From Bacteroidota bacterium (lineage in GTDB: Bacteria; Bacteroidota; Bacteroidia; Cytophagales; Cyclobacteriaceae), in the NCBI GenBank assembly GCA_003242315.1, contig QGUY01000087.1:1-13998 (forward strand): DNA of 13,998 nt. The letters run 5' to 3'. Below are positions 7,793-13,998 of the stretch, one piece after another (within the stretch, counting starts at the first letter, position 1; every line of letters starts with the position of its first letter). Below the pieces are notes generated by a model that saw only the letters and a program-made list of their open reading frames with translations, was not told the origin of the DNA and did no database searches. Both the position numbers and the translations under genes were made by a program.

Positions 7793-10700
7793 ATGGTGAA
7801 GCGTTTTGTGGTTCTTATTGTCGTATCTCTCTGGCTGCCGGCCGTCCCAGGCCAGGCTGGTGGGCCGTCTTTGGAATTCATAGAAAACAGGAATCAGTGG
7901 GAGCAGGGCATCGACTATGGCGTCCGGATTCCGGGTGGGATTCTTTTCCTGGACGGTGAGGGCTTTCACTACTTCCTTTACGATCAGGCGCGGATGGAGG
8001 AACTGCACATGGGTTCGCATGACCATGCTGATGAATCGACCGGGCCGCGGGCAATTGGCGAAAAAATTGACGCTCAATATATTCGGATGACCTGGACCGG
8101 ATCCAGGGAAGTACGCCCGGAACCTTTCGGGAAAAATCCACCCTATTACAACTACTTCATCGGTAACGATCCGTCGCGATACGCGTCGGGAGTTCCGTCA
8201 TATTCAGGTGTATTGTACCGCGGCTTGTACGACGGCATTGACCTTAAAGTGTATGCGTCGGGCAGCAACCTGAAGTACGATTTCATCGTGGCACCGGGCG
8301 CTGACCCATCTTGTATTCAAGGTGTATATGCCGGCGTGAATGGCATACGGTTCGATGAATCGGGAAACCTTGCGATTCCGACCGTCGCCGGAGAAATCAT
8401 CGAAACGCGTCCGTATGCATATCAGGTGATCGATGGACGTCGCGTAACCGTGGCATGCAGTTACGTTCTGCGCGACGGAGAAATTTCCTTCACATTCCCC
8501 GAAGGATACGATCCATGCGAACCACTTGTCATTGATCCGCTGCTGATTTTCTCGACCTATTCAGGATCAACAGCAGATAACTGGGGTAGTACGGCAACTC
8601 CCGGGGAAAATGGCGTGCTCTACTCTGCGGGCGTGACAAACCACGGCTTTAATAACGGCCAATTTCCCGCCACGCCGGGATCATTTCAGGCGACCTATGG
8701 AGGGGCTTATGATATCGGCATTCTGAAGTATGACTCGCTGGGACAACAACTTCTCTACGCATCGTACCTCGGTGGAATCGCGAGTGAATCTCCGCACAGC
8801 CTTGTGGTGGATCCAACCACCAACGACCTGCTTGTTTTGGGAACAACCAGTTCAGCGAATTTTCCTGTCACGATCTCGGGATACGATCGAACCTATGGGG
8901 GAGGTTCGGGCACGGCCAATGTGATTGAATATGTGAATGGTTCCGACCTCTTCGTGGCGCGGATCAGTGCGGATGGCACACAATTGAAAGCCAGTACCTT
9001 CCTGGGAGGCACGTTGAATGACGGTCTCAACGATTCGTTCGCAGGATTAGCCCGCAACTATGGTGATGAATTGCGCGGTGACATTATCACGGATGCCGCG
9101 GGTGATGTCTACATCAGCACAGTTACCGCTTCGGCAGACCTGCAACTGATCAACAGCTTTTCGACAACATACCTCGGCGGTGCCACTGACGCGATCCTGG
9201 TGAAACTTTCAGGCGACCTCAGTCAGCAATTGTGGGGCGCCTTCCTGGGCGGCAGTGGCGCGGACGCGGCCTACACGCTCAAGCTTACGGAGAACGGTGA
9301 CATCCTTGTGGCGGGTGGGACAACGAGCGACAATTTCCCGACAACGCCCGGTGCATACCAGGAAACATTTGCCGGCACGGTTGATGGATGGATTGCACGG
9401 ATTTCGGGTGACGGTCAGACGATCGTCCAGGCCACTTATACGGGAACATCGGCGTACGACCAGATCTACTTCCTGGATATCAACAAGGCTGAAGAGATAT
9501 ACGTGTATGGCCAGACAACGGGAGCGAACTTTCCTGTTTCCGCGGGTGTATACCACAATCCGAACAGCGGCCAGTTTGTTCAGAAACTGAGTGCCGACCT
9601 GAGTACGCTTCAGTTCTCTACAGTGTTCGGATCAGGAAGAGGTTTGCCTGACATCTCACCTACCGCATTCCTCGTCAACGACTGCAACAACCTGTACATG
9701 GCAGGATGGGGTGGTATTGTGAATTCGCAAACCAACCACTGGCAGAGCAATACTTTTGGAATGCCCATCACGCCCGATGCGTTTCAGTCGACCACCAGTG
9801 GGTCCGACTTCTATTTCATGGTGCTCACCGCTGACGCGTCGGAATTCCTTTACGGAACTTATCTGGGAGGTAATAGCTCGCGAACGCATGTTGATGGAGG
9901 CACGAGCCGATTCGACAAAGGTGGAATTGTATACCACGCCGTCTGCGCCGGATGCAGTGCGTTCAATGCATTGGGCATATCTACGTCAGACTTCCCAACA
10001 ACTCCCGGTGCGTGGTCGAATCAAAACCGCAGTCAGAATTGTAATAACGCAGCGTTCAAATTCGATCTGGCCTCGCTGCGTGCGCGTATGCGGACGAACT
10101 CTGTGACACTTGACCACCCCAACCTCACCCAGGTATGCCTACCGGATGCGATTGTGTTTCAGAACCACAGCGTCGGTGGTGAGTGGTACCACTGGGATCT
10201 TGGTGACGGCACAAAAATTGAAAAACAGGATACCCTCATGATCATTCACCAGTATGCAAAGCCGGGCCGATACCTCGTGAAGCTTGTGGCTATTGATCCC
10301 GGCACGTGTATTGGACGCGACTCCGCACAAGTATACGTTGATGTGTATCGTCATGAAGGCGTGGTTCAGGACGACGACGCATTATGCCAGGGCAATACCT
10401 ACAGGCTCGAAGCTTCCGGTGGCGTTTCGTATCACTGGATGAGTGAGGACCACTCTTTTATATCACAGGAGGCAAGGCCGGTAGTTAAGCCAGATACCAC
10501 AACACGTTACTTCGTCACCGTTACACAAGCTAATGGTTGTGTGTTGCGAGATACGGTCGACCTCAGGGTAATACCCAGTGTCAGGCCAGAGTTCCAGGTG
10601 TTCCATCACGGTCTATGCCTTGAACAACCAAGCCTGGAAGTGGTAAATGTCACAGAGGGCGCAGAAGACACGCAAATGATCTTCGATTTCGGAGATGGCA

Positions 10701-11092
10701 CTACCAGCGACAAGGCACAGGATGTGCACGTATACGCGGAGGACGGGCTCTATAACGTGACACTGCGGAGCGTGCGCGAGTTTTGTGTTTTTGAAAAGGT
10801 ATTGCCCGTGCCCGTGTTTAAGGTGCGTATTCCCAACGTAATTACACCAGGCCAAACCCCGGGTTTCAACGACAAGTTTATTATCCTGTTTGGTGACGAC
10901 GGCTACTCTACACCCGGCGACTATGGCGTACCGGTGAAACTCGTCGTATACAATCGATGGGGCACCGTAGTATACCAATCCGATTCCTATCAATACGACT
11001 GGGGGGGTGAAGACCTGCCAAAAGGAACCTACTACTATGAAGTCACCATTGGCGACCGCACCACCTGCAAAAGCTGGCTCCGCATCATGTAG
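7793..11092 (+). CDS. Large secreted SBBP/PKD-repeat protein with T9SS type B sorting domain
   Basis: A 1099-residue surface or secreted protein. The start at 7793 puts MVKRFVVLIVVSLWLPAVPGQAG first, a clear Sec signal peptide; an in-frame ATG at 7754 would add 13 residues and weaken it. After the signal comes a domain (about 29-245) beginning with FIENRNQW and containing FLDGEGFHYFLYD, the DUF7948-like module that usually precedes SBBP repeats. Residues 246-760 hold beta-propeller (SBBP) repeats, marked by F-P-x-T-x-G-x-Y/F/W motifs near 291, 357, 515, 580, 657 and 734 and by recurring YLGG or FLGG. Two PKD-like modules follow: HWDLGDGTKI, about 781-853, and IFDFGDGTTS, about 940-1010. Residues 1012-1099 form a gliding-motility CHU_C-type sorting domain: IPNVITPG, VVYNRWGTVVYQS, YDWGG, LPKGTYYYEV. 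This predicts Sec export, then T9SS transport across the outer membrane and attachment. The role is probably adhesion or an extracellular scaffold; no catalytic motif is seen. Confidence 0.92.
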   Translation: MVKRFVVLIVVSLWLPAVPGQAGGPSLEFIENRNQWEQGIDYGVRIPGGILFLDGEGFHYFLYDQARMEELHMGSHDHADESTGPRAIGEKIDAQYIRMTWTGSREVRPEPFGKNPPYYNYFIGNDPSRYASGVPSYSGVLYRGLYDGIDLKVYASGSNLKYDFIVAPGADPSCIQGVYAGVNGIRFDESGNLAIPTVAGEIIETRPYAYQVIDGRRVTVACSYVLRDGEISFTFPEGYDPCEPLVIDPLLIFSTYSGSTADNWGSTATPGENGVLYSAGVTNHGFNNGQFPATPGSFQATYGGAYDIGILKYDSLGQQLLYASYLGGIASESPHSLVVDPTTNDLLVLGTTSSANFPVTISGYDRTYGGGSGTANVIEYVNGSDLFVARISADGTQLKASTFLGGTLNDGLNDSFAGLARNYGDELRGDIITDAAGDVYISTVTASADLQLINSFSTTYLGGATDAILVKLSGDLSQQLWGAFLGGSGADAAYTLKLTENGDILVAGGTTSDNFPTTPGAYQETFAGTVDGWIARISGDGQTIVQATYTGTSAYDQIYFLDINKAEEIYVYGQTTGANFPVSAGVYHNPNSGQFVQKLSADLSTLQFSTVFGSGRGLPDISPTAFLVNDCNNLYMAGWGGIVNSQTNHWQSNTFGMPITPDAFQSTTSGSDFYFMVLTADASEFLYGTYLGGNSSRTHVDGGTSRFDKGGIVYHAVCAGCSAFNALGISTSDFPTTPGAWSNQNRSQNCNNAAFKFDLASLRARMRTNSVTLDHPNLTQVCLPDAIVFQNHSVGGEWYHWDLGDGTKIEKQDTLMIIHQYAKPGRYLVKLVAIDPGTCIGRDSAQVYVDVYRHEGVVQDDDALCQGNTYRLEASGGVSYHWMSEDHSFISQEARPVVKPDTTTRYFVTVTQANGCVLRDTVDLRVIPSVRPEFQVFHHGLCLEQPSLEVVNVTEGAEDTQMIFDFGDGTTSDKAQDVHVYAEDGLYNVTLRSVREFCVFEKVLPVPVFKVRIPNVITPGQTPGFNDKFIILFGDDGYSTPGDYGVPVKLVVYNRWGTVVYQSDSYQYDWGGEDLPKGTYYYEVTIGDRTTCKSWLRIM

Positions 11093-11135
11093 TAGCGACA
11101 AATGAGTATAGCAAAAAATTACGCTGTGGTAAGAC

Positions 11136-11149
11136 TGTGTGAGTGTGAG
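11136..11149 (-). repeat. 14-bp GT/GA-rich tract, inverted copy of 13788-13801
   Basis: TGTGTGAGTGTGAG is the exact reverse complement of CTCACACTCACACA at 13788-13801. It lies in the 89-bp gap between the convergent T9SS protein and glycosyltransferase genes. Both copies sit in gaps between convergent genes and have low-complexity surroundings, so they may be members of one intergenic repeat type. The rest of this gap shows no convincing terminator. Confidence 0.4.
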
Positions 11150-11181
11150 TGCGAGAGGGAAGCGTGAAACAACAAGGTTGT

Positions 11182-12375
11182 CTACAGCAGTCTTTTGACC
11201 TTTTCCTCAACTCGCTTCACATCAACCGTCAGGTTAAGCTTCTGTCCCTCCACTGCATTAGTCGCGTTTCCATCAGAATCGCAGAGCAGGTAATCATACA
11301 CAAGTCCCCGCTTGTCGCATATGTCGCAAATGAAAGGCGCGACGCAGTTGTCCGGGAACAGATCGAGGATTTTTGTACCAGGCTTGCAAAAAGCAAAGTT
11401 CGCGCTGCCGGAGCCGTGGGGACCGACGATAACGCGCGCGGAACCCAGCAGTTCTGCTTTTTCGCGCATCGATAGTGCCGACATGGTGTACACCTCAAAG
11501 CCATACGGCTTCAGCACCTCGATCAGTTCAGGTTCATTCAAGACCCTCCGCTGTTTGGCGTCAGCCCTGCTGATGTACAAGAGCCTGTCGCTGCGTTCCG
11601 GAGCAGAAGGTGACGCGAATGTATTGTGGAGACCGTCGCAAACCCATTGAGGATGATGACCATCCAGGCGTGTGTACGATGTAAGAATGAGTGAGTCCGC
11701 CTGAACGTGGCGATGCGATAGCGCGCTGATGACCCGGTTGCTCTTGATACCAAAATAGGAGAGTGTTTCCTTGTGGTAGTCCATCGAATAGTTGGGTACA
11801 AGGAAATAGTCCACCTTATCAAACAATCCAGCCTCCCTTAGCAGGAAGAGTCGCGGCAGGCTGTCGACCATCCAATGATAGTAATATGTGATGGCTCCGC
11901 CGCCCGCGAGCATGCTGAACACAGTGCCGTTGATTTTTGTAGGCCTGGTAAATCCCTTCTGTTTCAGAAAAGCGTTTTGCTCCACGCTTACCAATCCTCG
12001 GTTCCACTGGAAACACAGTTCACGGATCAGGCTTCCATCGGAGGCGATCACGGCCATGTTACTTCCCGTGTCCATCATAATGCGACCATCTTTTACGATC
12101 GCCAGGTAATCGCCGGGATTTTGTGAGGAAAGTACCGTATTGAAGTAGTCGGTACAGTGCCGATAGAATTCGTTGGGAATGAGATTCGATGTGTAAGGCT
12201 CACGCAAAACGATAAGGTCGAGCAATCTCGCGCTCCTCAACGTTTTGAGATCCTTAATTCCGTTCGGTTTGTATTCTTGCCCGATGGGCAAGTTTATGAG
12301 GATTTGCTCGAGCCGTCCCTCGACCTTCTTTTTCAGACCAGATAGCGTCAGGGAGCTGAGCGGAAGGTGAAGCAT
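11182..12375 (-). CDS. Glycosyltransferase family 61 protein (DUF563)
   Basis: A 397-residue protein resembling GT61 glycosyltransferases. The family landmarks are YYHWMVDSLPRL (165-176), with the H-W-x-x-D/E segment, YISRADAKQRRVLNE (267-281), with the R-x-D-x-x-x-R-R pattern, and VIVGPHGSGSANFAFC (315-330), with the conserved G-x-H-G-x-G loop, followed by PGTKILDLFP. Bacterial members are implicated in transferring sugars to capsule, lipopolysaccharide or exopolysaccharide; donor and acceptor cannot be inferred here. There is no signal peptide or obvious transmembrane helix, so it is probably cytoplasmic. Four cysteines cluster near the C-terminus (Cys344, 350, 353, 365), which I do not recognise as a family hallmark. 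It is a lone gene, convergent with the T9SS protein and divergent from the MoeB-rhodanese gene, with no other glycan-synthesis genes in the window. The start at 12375 is the first Met of the open frame; its ribosome binding site is weak. Confidence 0.88.
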   Translation of the reverse strand: MLHLPLSSLTLSGLKKKVEGRLEQILINLPIGQEYKPNGIKDLKTLRSARLLDLIVLREPYTSNLIPNEFYRHCTDYFNTVLSSQNPGDYLAIVKDGRIMMDTGSNMAVIASDGSLIRELCFQWNRGLVSVEQNAFLKQKGFTRPTKINGTVFSMLAGGGAITYYYHWMVDSLPRLFLLREAGLFDKVDYFLVPNYSMDYHKETLSYFGIKSNRVISALSHRHVQADSLILTSYTRLDGHHPQWVCDGLHNTFASPSAPERSDRLLYISRADAKQRRVLNEPELIEVLKPYGFEVYTMSALSMREKAELLGSARVIVGPHGSGSANFAFCKPGTKILDLFPDNCVAPFICDICDKRGLVYDYLLCDSDGNATNAVEGQKLNLTVDVKRVEEKVKRLL

Positions 12376-12518
12376 AGATACAGGTTTGGGCCTAAGGTAC
12401 CGAAAGGTTATGTATCCCCGAAATGATCCCGGTCGGACGACGTGGCGATATTGCTCATATCATCGCAAATGCCGATTCATGCCGCCTTTCAAAATCCCCA
12501 TTTTCATTCAGGGATGGG

Positions 12519-12526
12519 TATATTTG
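12519..12526 (+). promoter_or_regulatory. Candidate Bacteroidota -7 promoter box for the MoeB-rhodanese gene
   Basis: TATATTTG matches the Bacteroidota -7 consensus TAnnTTTG exactly and ends 53 bp upstream of the ATG at 12580. A TTG -33 element at the usual 19-bp spacing is not evident, so the call rests on the -7 box and its position in the divergent glycosyltransferase/MoeB intergenic region. It also argues against the upstream in-frame starts at 12442 and 12508, which would lie ahead of transcription. Confidence 0.45.
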
Positions 12527-12579
12527 TAACGGATTCCCGGCGGGAGAATTGCTTCTTTGGGCCGGATAAAGACACTTCG

Positions 12580-13725
12580 ATGATCGACGAACAGCGTGCG
12601 CACCTGTCAAAAGAGGAGCTGGCCCGGTACAGCCGCCATATTGCAATAGATGGTTTCGGGCTGGAAGCCCAGCAGAAACTCAAGGCTGCCCGCGTCCTGG
12701 TTGTGGGCGCAGGCGGACTGGGCAGCCCCGCGCTGTTGTACCTTGCCGCGGCCGGAGTAGGCACCATTGGGTTGGTGGAGTTCGACAGGGTGGACGATAC
12801 CAACCTGCAGCGTCAGGTGCTGTATTCCGTCGACGACGTGGGCCGGTCCAAGGCTCACGCCGCCAGGGAAAGACTGCTGGCTCTGAATCCCCATATTCAG
12901 GTAGAAGTTCATGAAACAAGGCTTACCTCCGCGAATGCTCTCGACATTATGGCGCGCTACGATGTCGTTGCGGATGGAACGGATAATTTTGCGACGCGCT
13001 ACCTGGTGAATGATGCGTGCGTGATGCTGGGAAAGCCCAATGTGTACGCGTCGATATTTCGGTTTGAGGGCCAGGTGTCTGTGTTCAACTATCGCGACGC
13101 GGAGGGTAAAACAGGTCCCAATTATCGTGATTTGTATCCAACTCCACCACCTCCCGGACTTGTCCCCAACTGTGCTGAAGCGGGTGTACTCGGCGTGCTC
13201 CCCGGAATTATTGGAAGCATGCAGGCACTGGAAGTCATTAAGATTGTCACCGGAATAGGAGAGGTGCTGAGCGGTCGCTTCCTGGTCTTTGATGCATTTA
13301 CTTTCGAAGCGCGGATTTTTAAGATCAGAAAGAATCCTGATACACCTGTTATCACTGAGCTTGTCGACTATGACGAATTCTGTGGCGTGAAAAAGCCAGA
13401 GCGTGCTATCAGGGAGATCAGTGCTATTGAACTCGCGACTTGGATTGAACGCGGTGAAGACTTTCAGCTCATCGACGTTCGGGAAAAATACGAATACGAC
13501 ATCGTCAACCTCGGTGGTGAACTTTTGCCCTTAAGCGAAATTGAATCCCTGGCGTCAAAAATCGACCGCAATAGAAAAGTTGTGGTTCACTGCAAAACCG
13601 GCGGCCGAAGCGCACAGGCCATCCGCCTTTTAGAAGAACGCTTTGGTTACACGAACCTCTATAATCTGCGCGCAGGCATCCTGGGATATATTGAGGAGGT
13701 GAAGCCGGAGATGCAGAGATATTGA
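12580..13725 (+). CDS. MoeB/ThiF-family adenylyltransferase fused to rhodanese domain
   Basis: A 381-residue E1-like enzyme that would adenylate the C-terminal Gly-Gly of a small sulfur carrier (MoaD, ThiS or a relative), with a C-terminal sulfurtransferase domain, an architecture like MoeZ/MOCS3. The E1 domain (about 10-250) shows the ATP-binding VVGAGGLGSP (41-50), acidic strand EFDRVDDTNLQRQ (67-79), DGTDNFATR (132-140), and PNCAEAGVLGVLPG (196-209) with Cys198, which aligns with the conserved cysteine of this family. The two CxxC zinc pairs of E. coli MoeB are missing: the first position reads TGPNYRDL (178-185) and the second NPDTPV (252-257). The rhodanese domain (about 277-381) has DVREKYEYD and active-site loop CKTGGRS with Cys338. 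The start at 12580 is chosen because the conserved sequence begins there and a promoter-like box lies upstream. No molybdenum-cofactor or thiamine genes are adjacent, so the pathway served is unknown. An octamer repeat begins at its stop codon. Confidence 0.9.
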   Translation: MIDEQRAHLSKEELARYSRHIAIDGFGLEAQQKLKAARVLVVGAGGLGSPALLYLAAAGVGTIGLVEFDRVDDTNLQRQVLYSVDDVGRSKAHAARERLLALNPHIQVEVHETRLTSANALDIMARYDVVADGTDNFATRYLVNDACVMLGKPNVYASIFRFEGQVSVFNYRDAEGKTGPNYRDLYPTPPPPGLVPNCAEAGVLGVLPGIIGSMQALEVIKIVTGIGEVLSGRFLVFDAFTFEARIFKIRKNPDTPVITELVDYDEFCGVKKPERAIREISAIELATWIERGEDFQLIDVREKYEYDIVNLGGELLPLSEIESLASKIDRNRKVVVHCKTGGRSAQAIRLLEERFGYTNLYNLRAGILGYIEEVKPEMQRY

Positions 13726-13737
13726 TGTGTTGATGTG
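13722..13737 (+). repeat. Tandem 8-bp repeat overlapping a stop codon
   Basis: TTGATGTG occurs twice in tandem (13722-13729 and 13730-13737), followed by a partial third unit TTGAAGTT. The first unit contains the TGA stop codon of the MoeB-rhodanese gene (13723-13725). This mirrors the heptamer array that begins inside the ybbP stop codon. Confidence 0.6.
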
Positions 13738-13787
13738 TTGAAGTTGCGCTTCGATCCAATTTTGTCTGACGCTCCACTGTCGTCACG

Positions 13788-13801
13788 CTCACACTCACAC
13801 A
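13788..13801 (+). repeat. 14-bp CA/CT-rich tract, inverted copy of 11136-11149
   Basis: CTCACACTCACACA is the exact reverse complement of 11136-11149. It starts a CA/CT-rich stretch; a second such stretch, CTCACACGCACACTCACTC, follows at about 13854-13872. Both flank the CACNGAG units between them. Confidence 0.4.
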
Positions 13802-13813
13802 CACTGTCCTCAC

Positions 13814-13847
13814 CACGGAGACACAGAGGACACTGAGTTACACCGAG
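13814..13847. repeat. Four CACNGAG units in series
   Basis: CACGGAG (13814-13820), CACAGAG (13822-13828), CACTGAG (13831-13837) and CACCGAG (13841-13847) are spaced by 1, 2 and 3 bases. The fourth position takes each of the four bases once. Together with the neighbouring CA/CT-rich tracts and the octamer repeat, this fills the gap from 13726 to 13897, in which I see no gene, tRNA or standard terminator. Confidence 0.6.
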
Positions 13848-13897
13848 GTACTTCTCACACGCACACTCACTCTTACTCTGACGCCCGCTGTTCGATT

Positions 13898-13998
13898 CTA
13901 ATTTCTCACTCCAATATACAGCACCCAGTCCTTCACCTCCGTTTCTGCCGGGTAGCTTCCTGGACTCATGAACGACACATATCCACGCCCTTTGTCTG
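13898..13998 (-). CDS. C-terminal end of an unrecognised protein (partial)
   Basis: On the minus strand an open frame enters from beyond the window end and stops with TAG at 13898-13900. The last 33 residues begin DKGRGYVSFMSPGS and end DWVLYIGVRN. The frame has a protein-like composition with alternating hydrophobic and aromatic residues, suggesting beta strands. It would be convergent with the MoeB-rhodanese gene, and the repeat-rich gap would then separate two convergent gene ends. The fragment is too short to assign a family, and it could be a chance open frame. Confidence 0.5.
   Translation of the reverse strand, partial: DKGRGYVSFMSPGSYPAETEVKDWVLYIGVRN

Noticed and set aside
10613..11101. 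Open frame of 162 codons on the minus strand
   Set aside because: It lies entirely within the PKD and sorting-domain part of the T9SS protein on the plus strand, whose domains are clear. The minus translation shows no recognisable motif.
11169..11181. Small hairpin ACAAC-AAG-GTTGT beside the glycosyltransferase stop
   Set aside because: The stem is only 5 bp and is not followed by a T-run on either strand, so I do not call it a terminator.
12442..12579. Upstream extension of the MoeB-rhodanese frame
   Set aside because: It is open by chance: the conserved E1 sequence starts at 12580 and the promoter-like TATATTTG falls inside the extension.
13741..13897. Possible CRISPR array from the repeated CAC-type units
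   Set aside because: The units are 7 bp with 1-3 bp between them, far too short for CRISPR repeats and spacers, and no cas gene is present.

Overview
The window reads as a piece of a Bacteroidota chromosome, most likely of a Cytophagales/Chryseolinea-like lineage of moderate GC content. The strongest evidence is the large secreted protein at 7793-11092, which ends in a type B C-terminal domain of the type IX secretion system (T9SS), a system essentially confined to this phylum. Weak Shine-Dalgarno sequences and a perfect TAnnTTTG-type -7 box ahead of the last complete gene agree with this. The exact genus is an inference. I see no rRNA, tRNA, CRISPR array, transposase or phage gene.

Layout. 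2-448 (+): GNAT acetyltransferase. 548-2113 (+): serine hydrolase of the class C beta-lactamase type, with a twin-arginine signal and lipobox. 2148-3353 (-): MFS efflux-type transporter, convergent with the hydrolase. 3536-4144 (+): SGNH arylesterase/lysophospholipase of the TesA type, divergent from the transporter. 4265-4957 and 4965-7535 (+): ABC ATPase and 10-helix FtsX-like permease, the YbbA/YbbP pair. 7534-7664: large inverted array of 7-bp units. 7793-11092 (+): signal peptide, DUF7948-like domain, SBBP beta-propeller repeats, two PKD-like domains and T9SS type B sorting domain. 11182-12375 (-): GT61-family glycosyltransferase. 12580-13725 (+): MoeB/ThiF E1-like adenylyltransferase fused to a rhodanese domain. 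13726-13897: short-period repeats. 13898-13998 (-): the last 33 codons of an unrecognised gene.

How the genes fit together. Only the TesA-YbbA-YbbP block looks like a functional unit. The esterase sits next to a lipid- or lipoprotein-type ABC exporter in many bacteria; in E. coli the same genes are adjacent but divergent, while here all three point the same way. The other genes are single-gene units with housekeeping or accessory roles: acetyl transfer, cell-envelope hydrolase, efflux, surface protein, glycan transfer, and sulfur activation for cofactor or tRNA thiolation.

The most unusual material is between genes. Gene ends are abutted by short-period arrays. Seven exact 7-bp units of the GATTNNN type start inside the ybbP stop codon and are answered by six inverted units, predicting a long hairpin. 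An 8-bp repeat starts at the stop codon of the MoeB-rhodanese gene, followed by a CACNGAG series and CA/CT-rich tracts. These look like one class of intergenic repeat, but their role cannot be read from this window alone.
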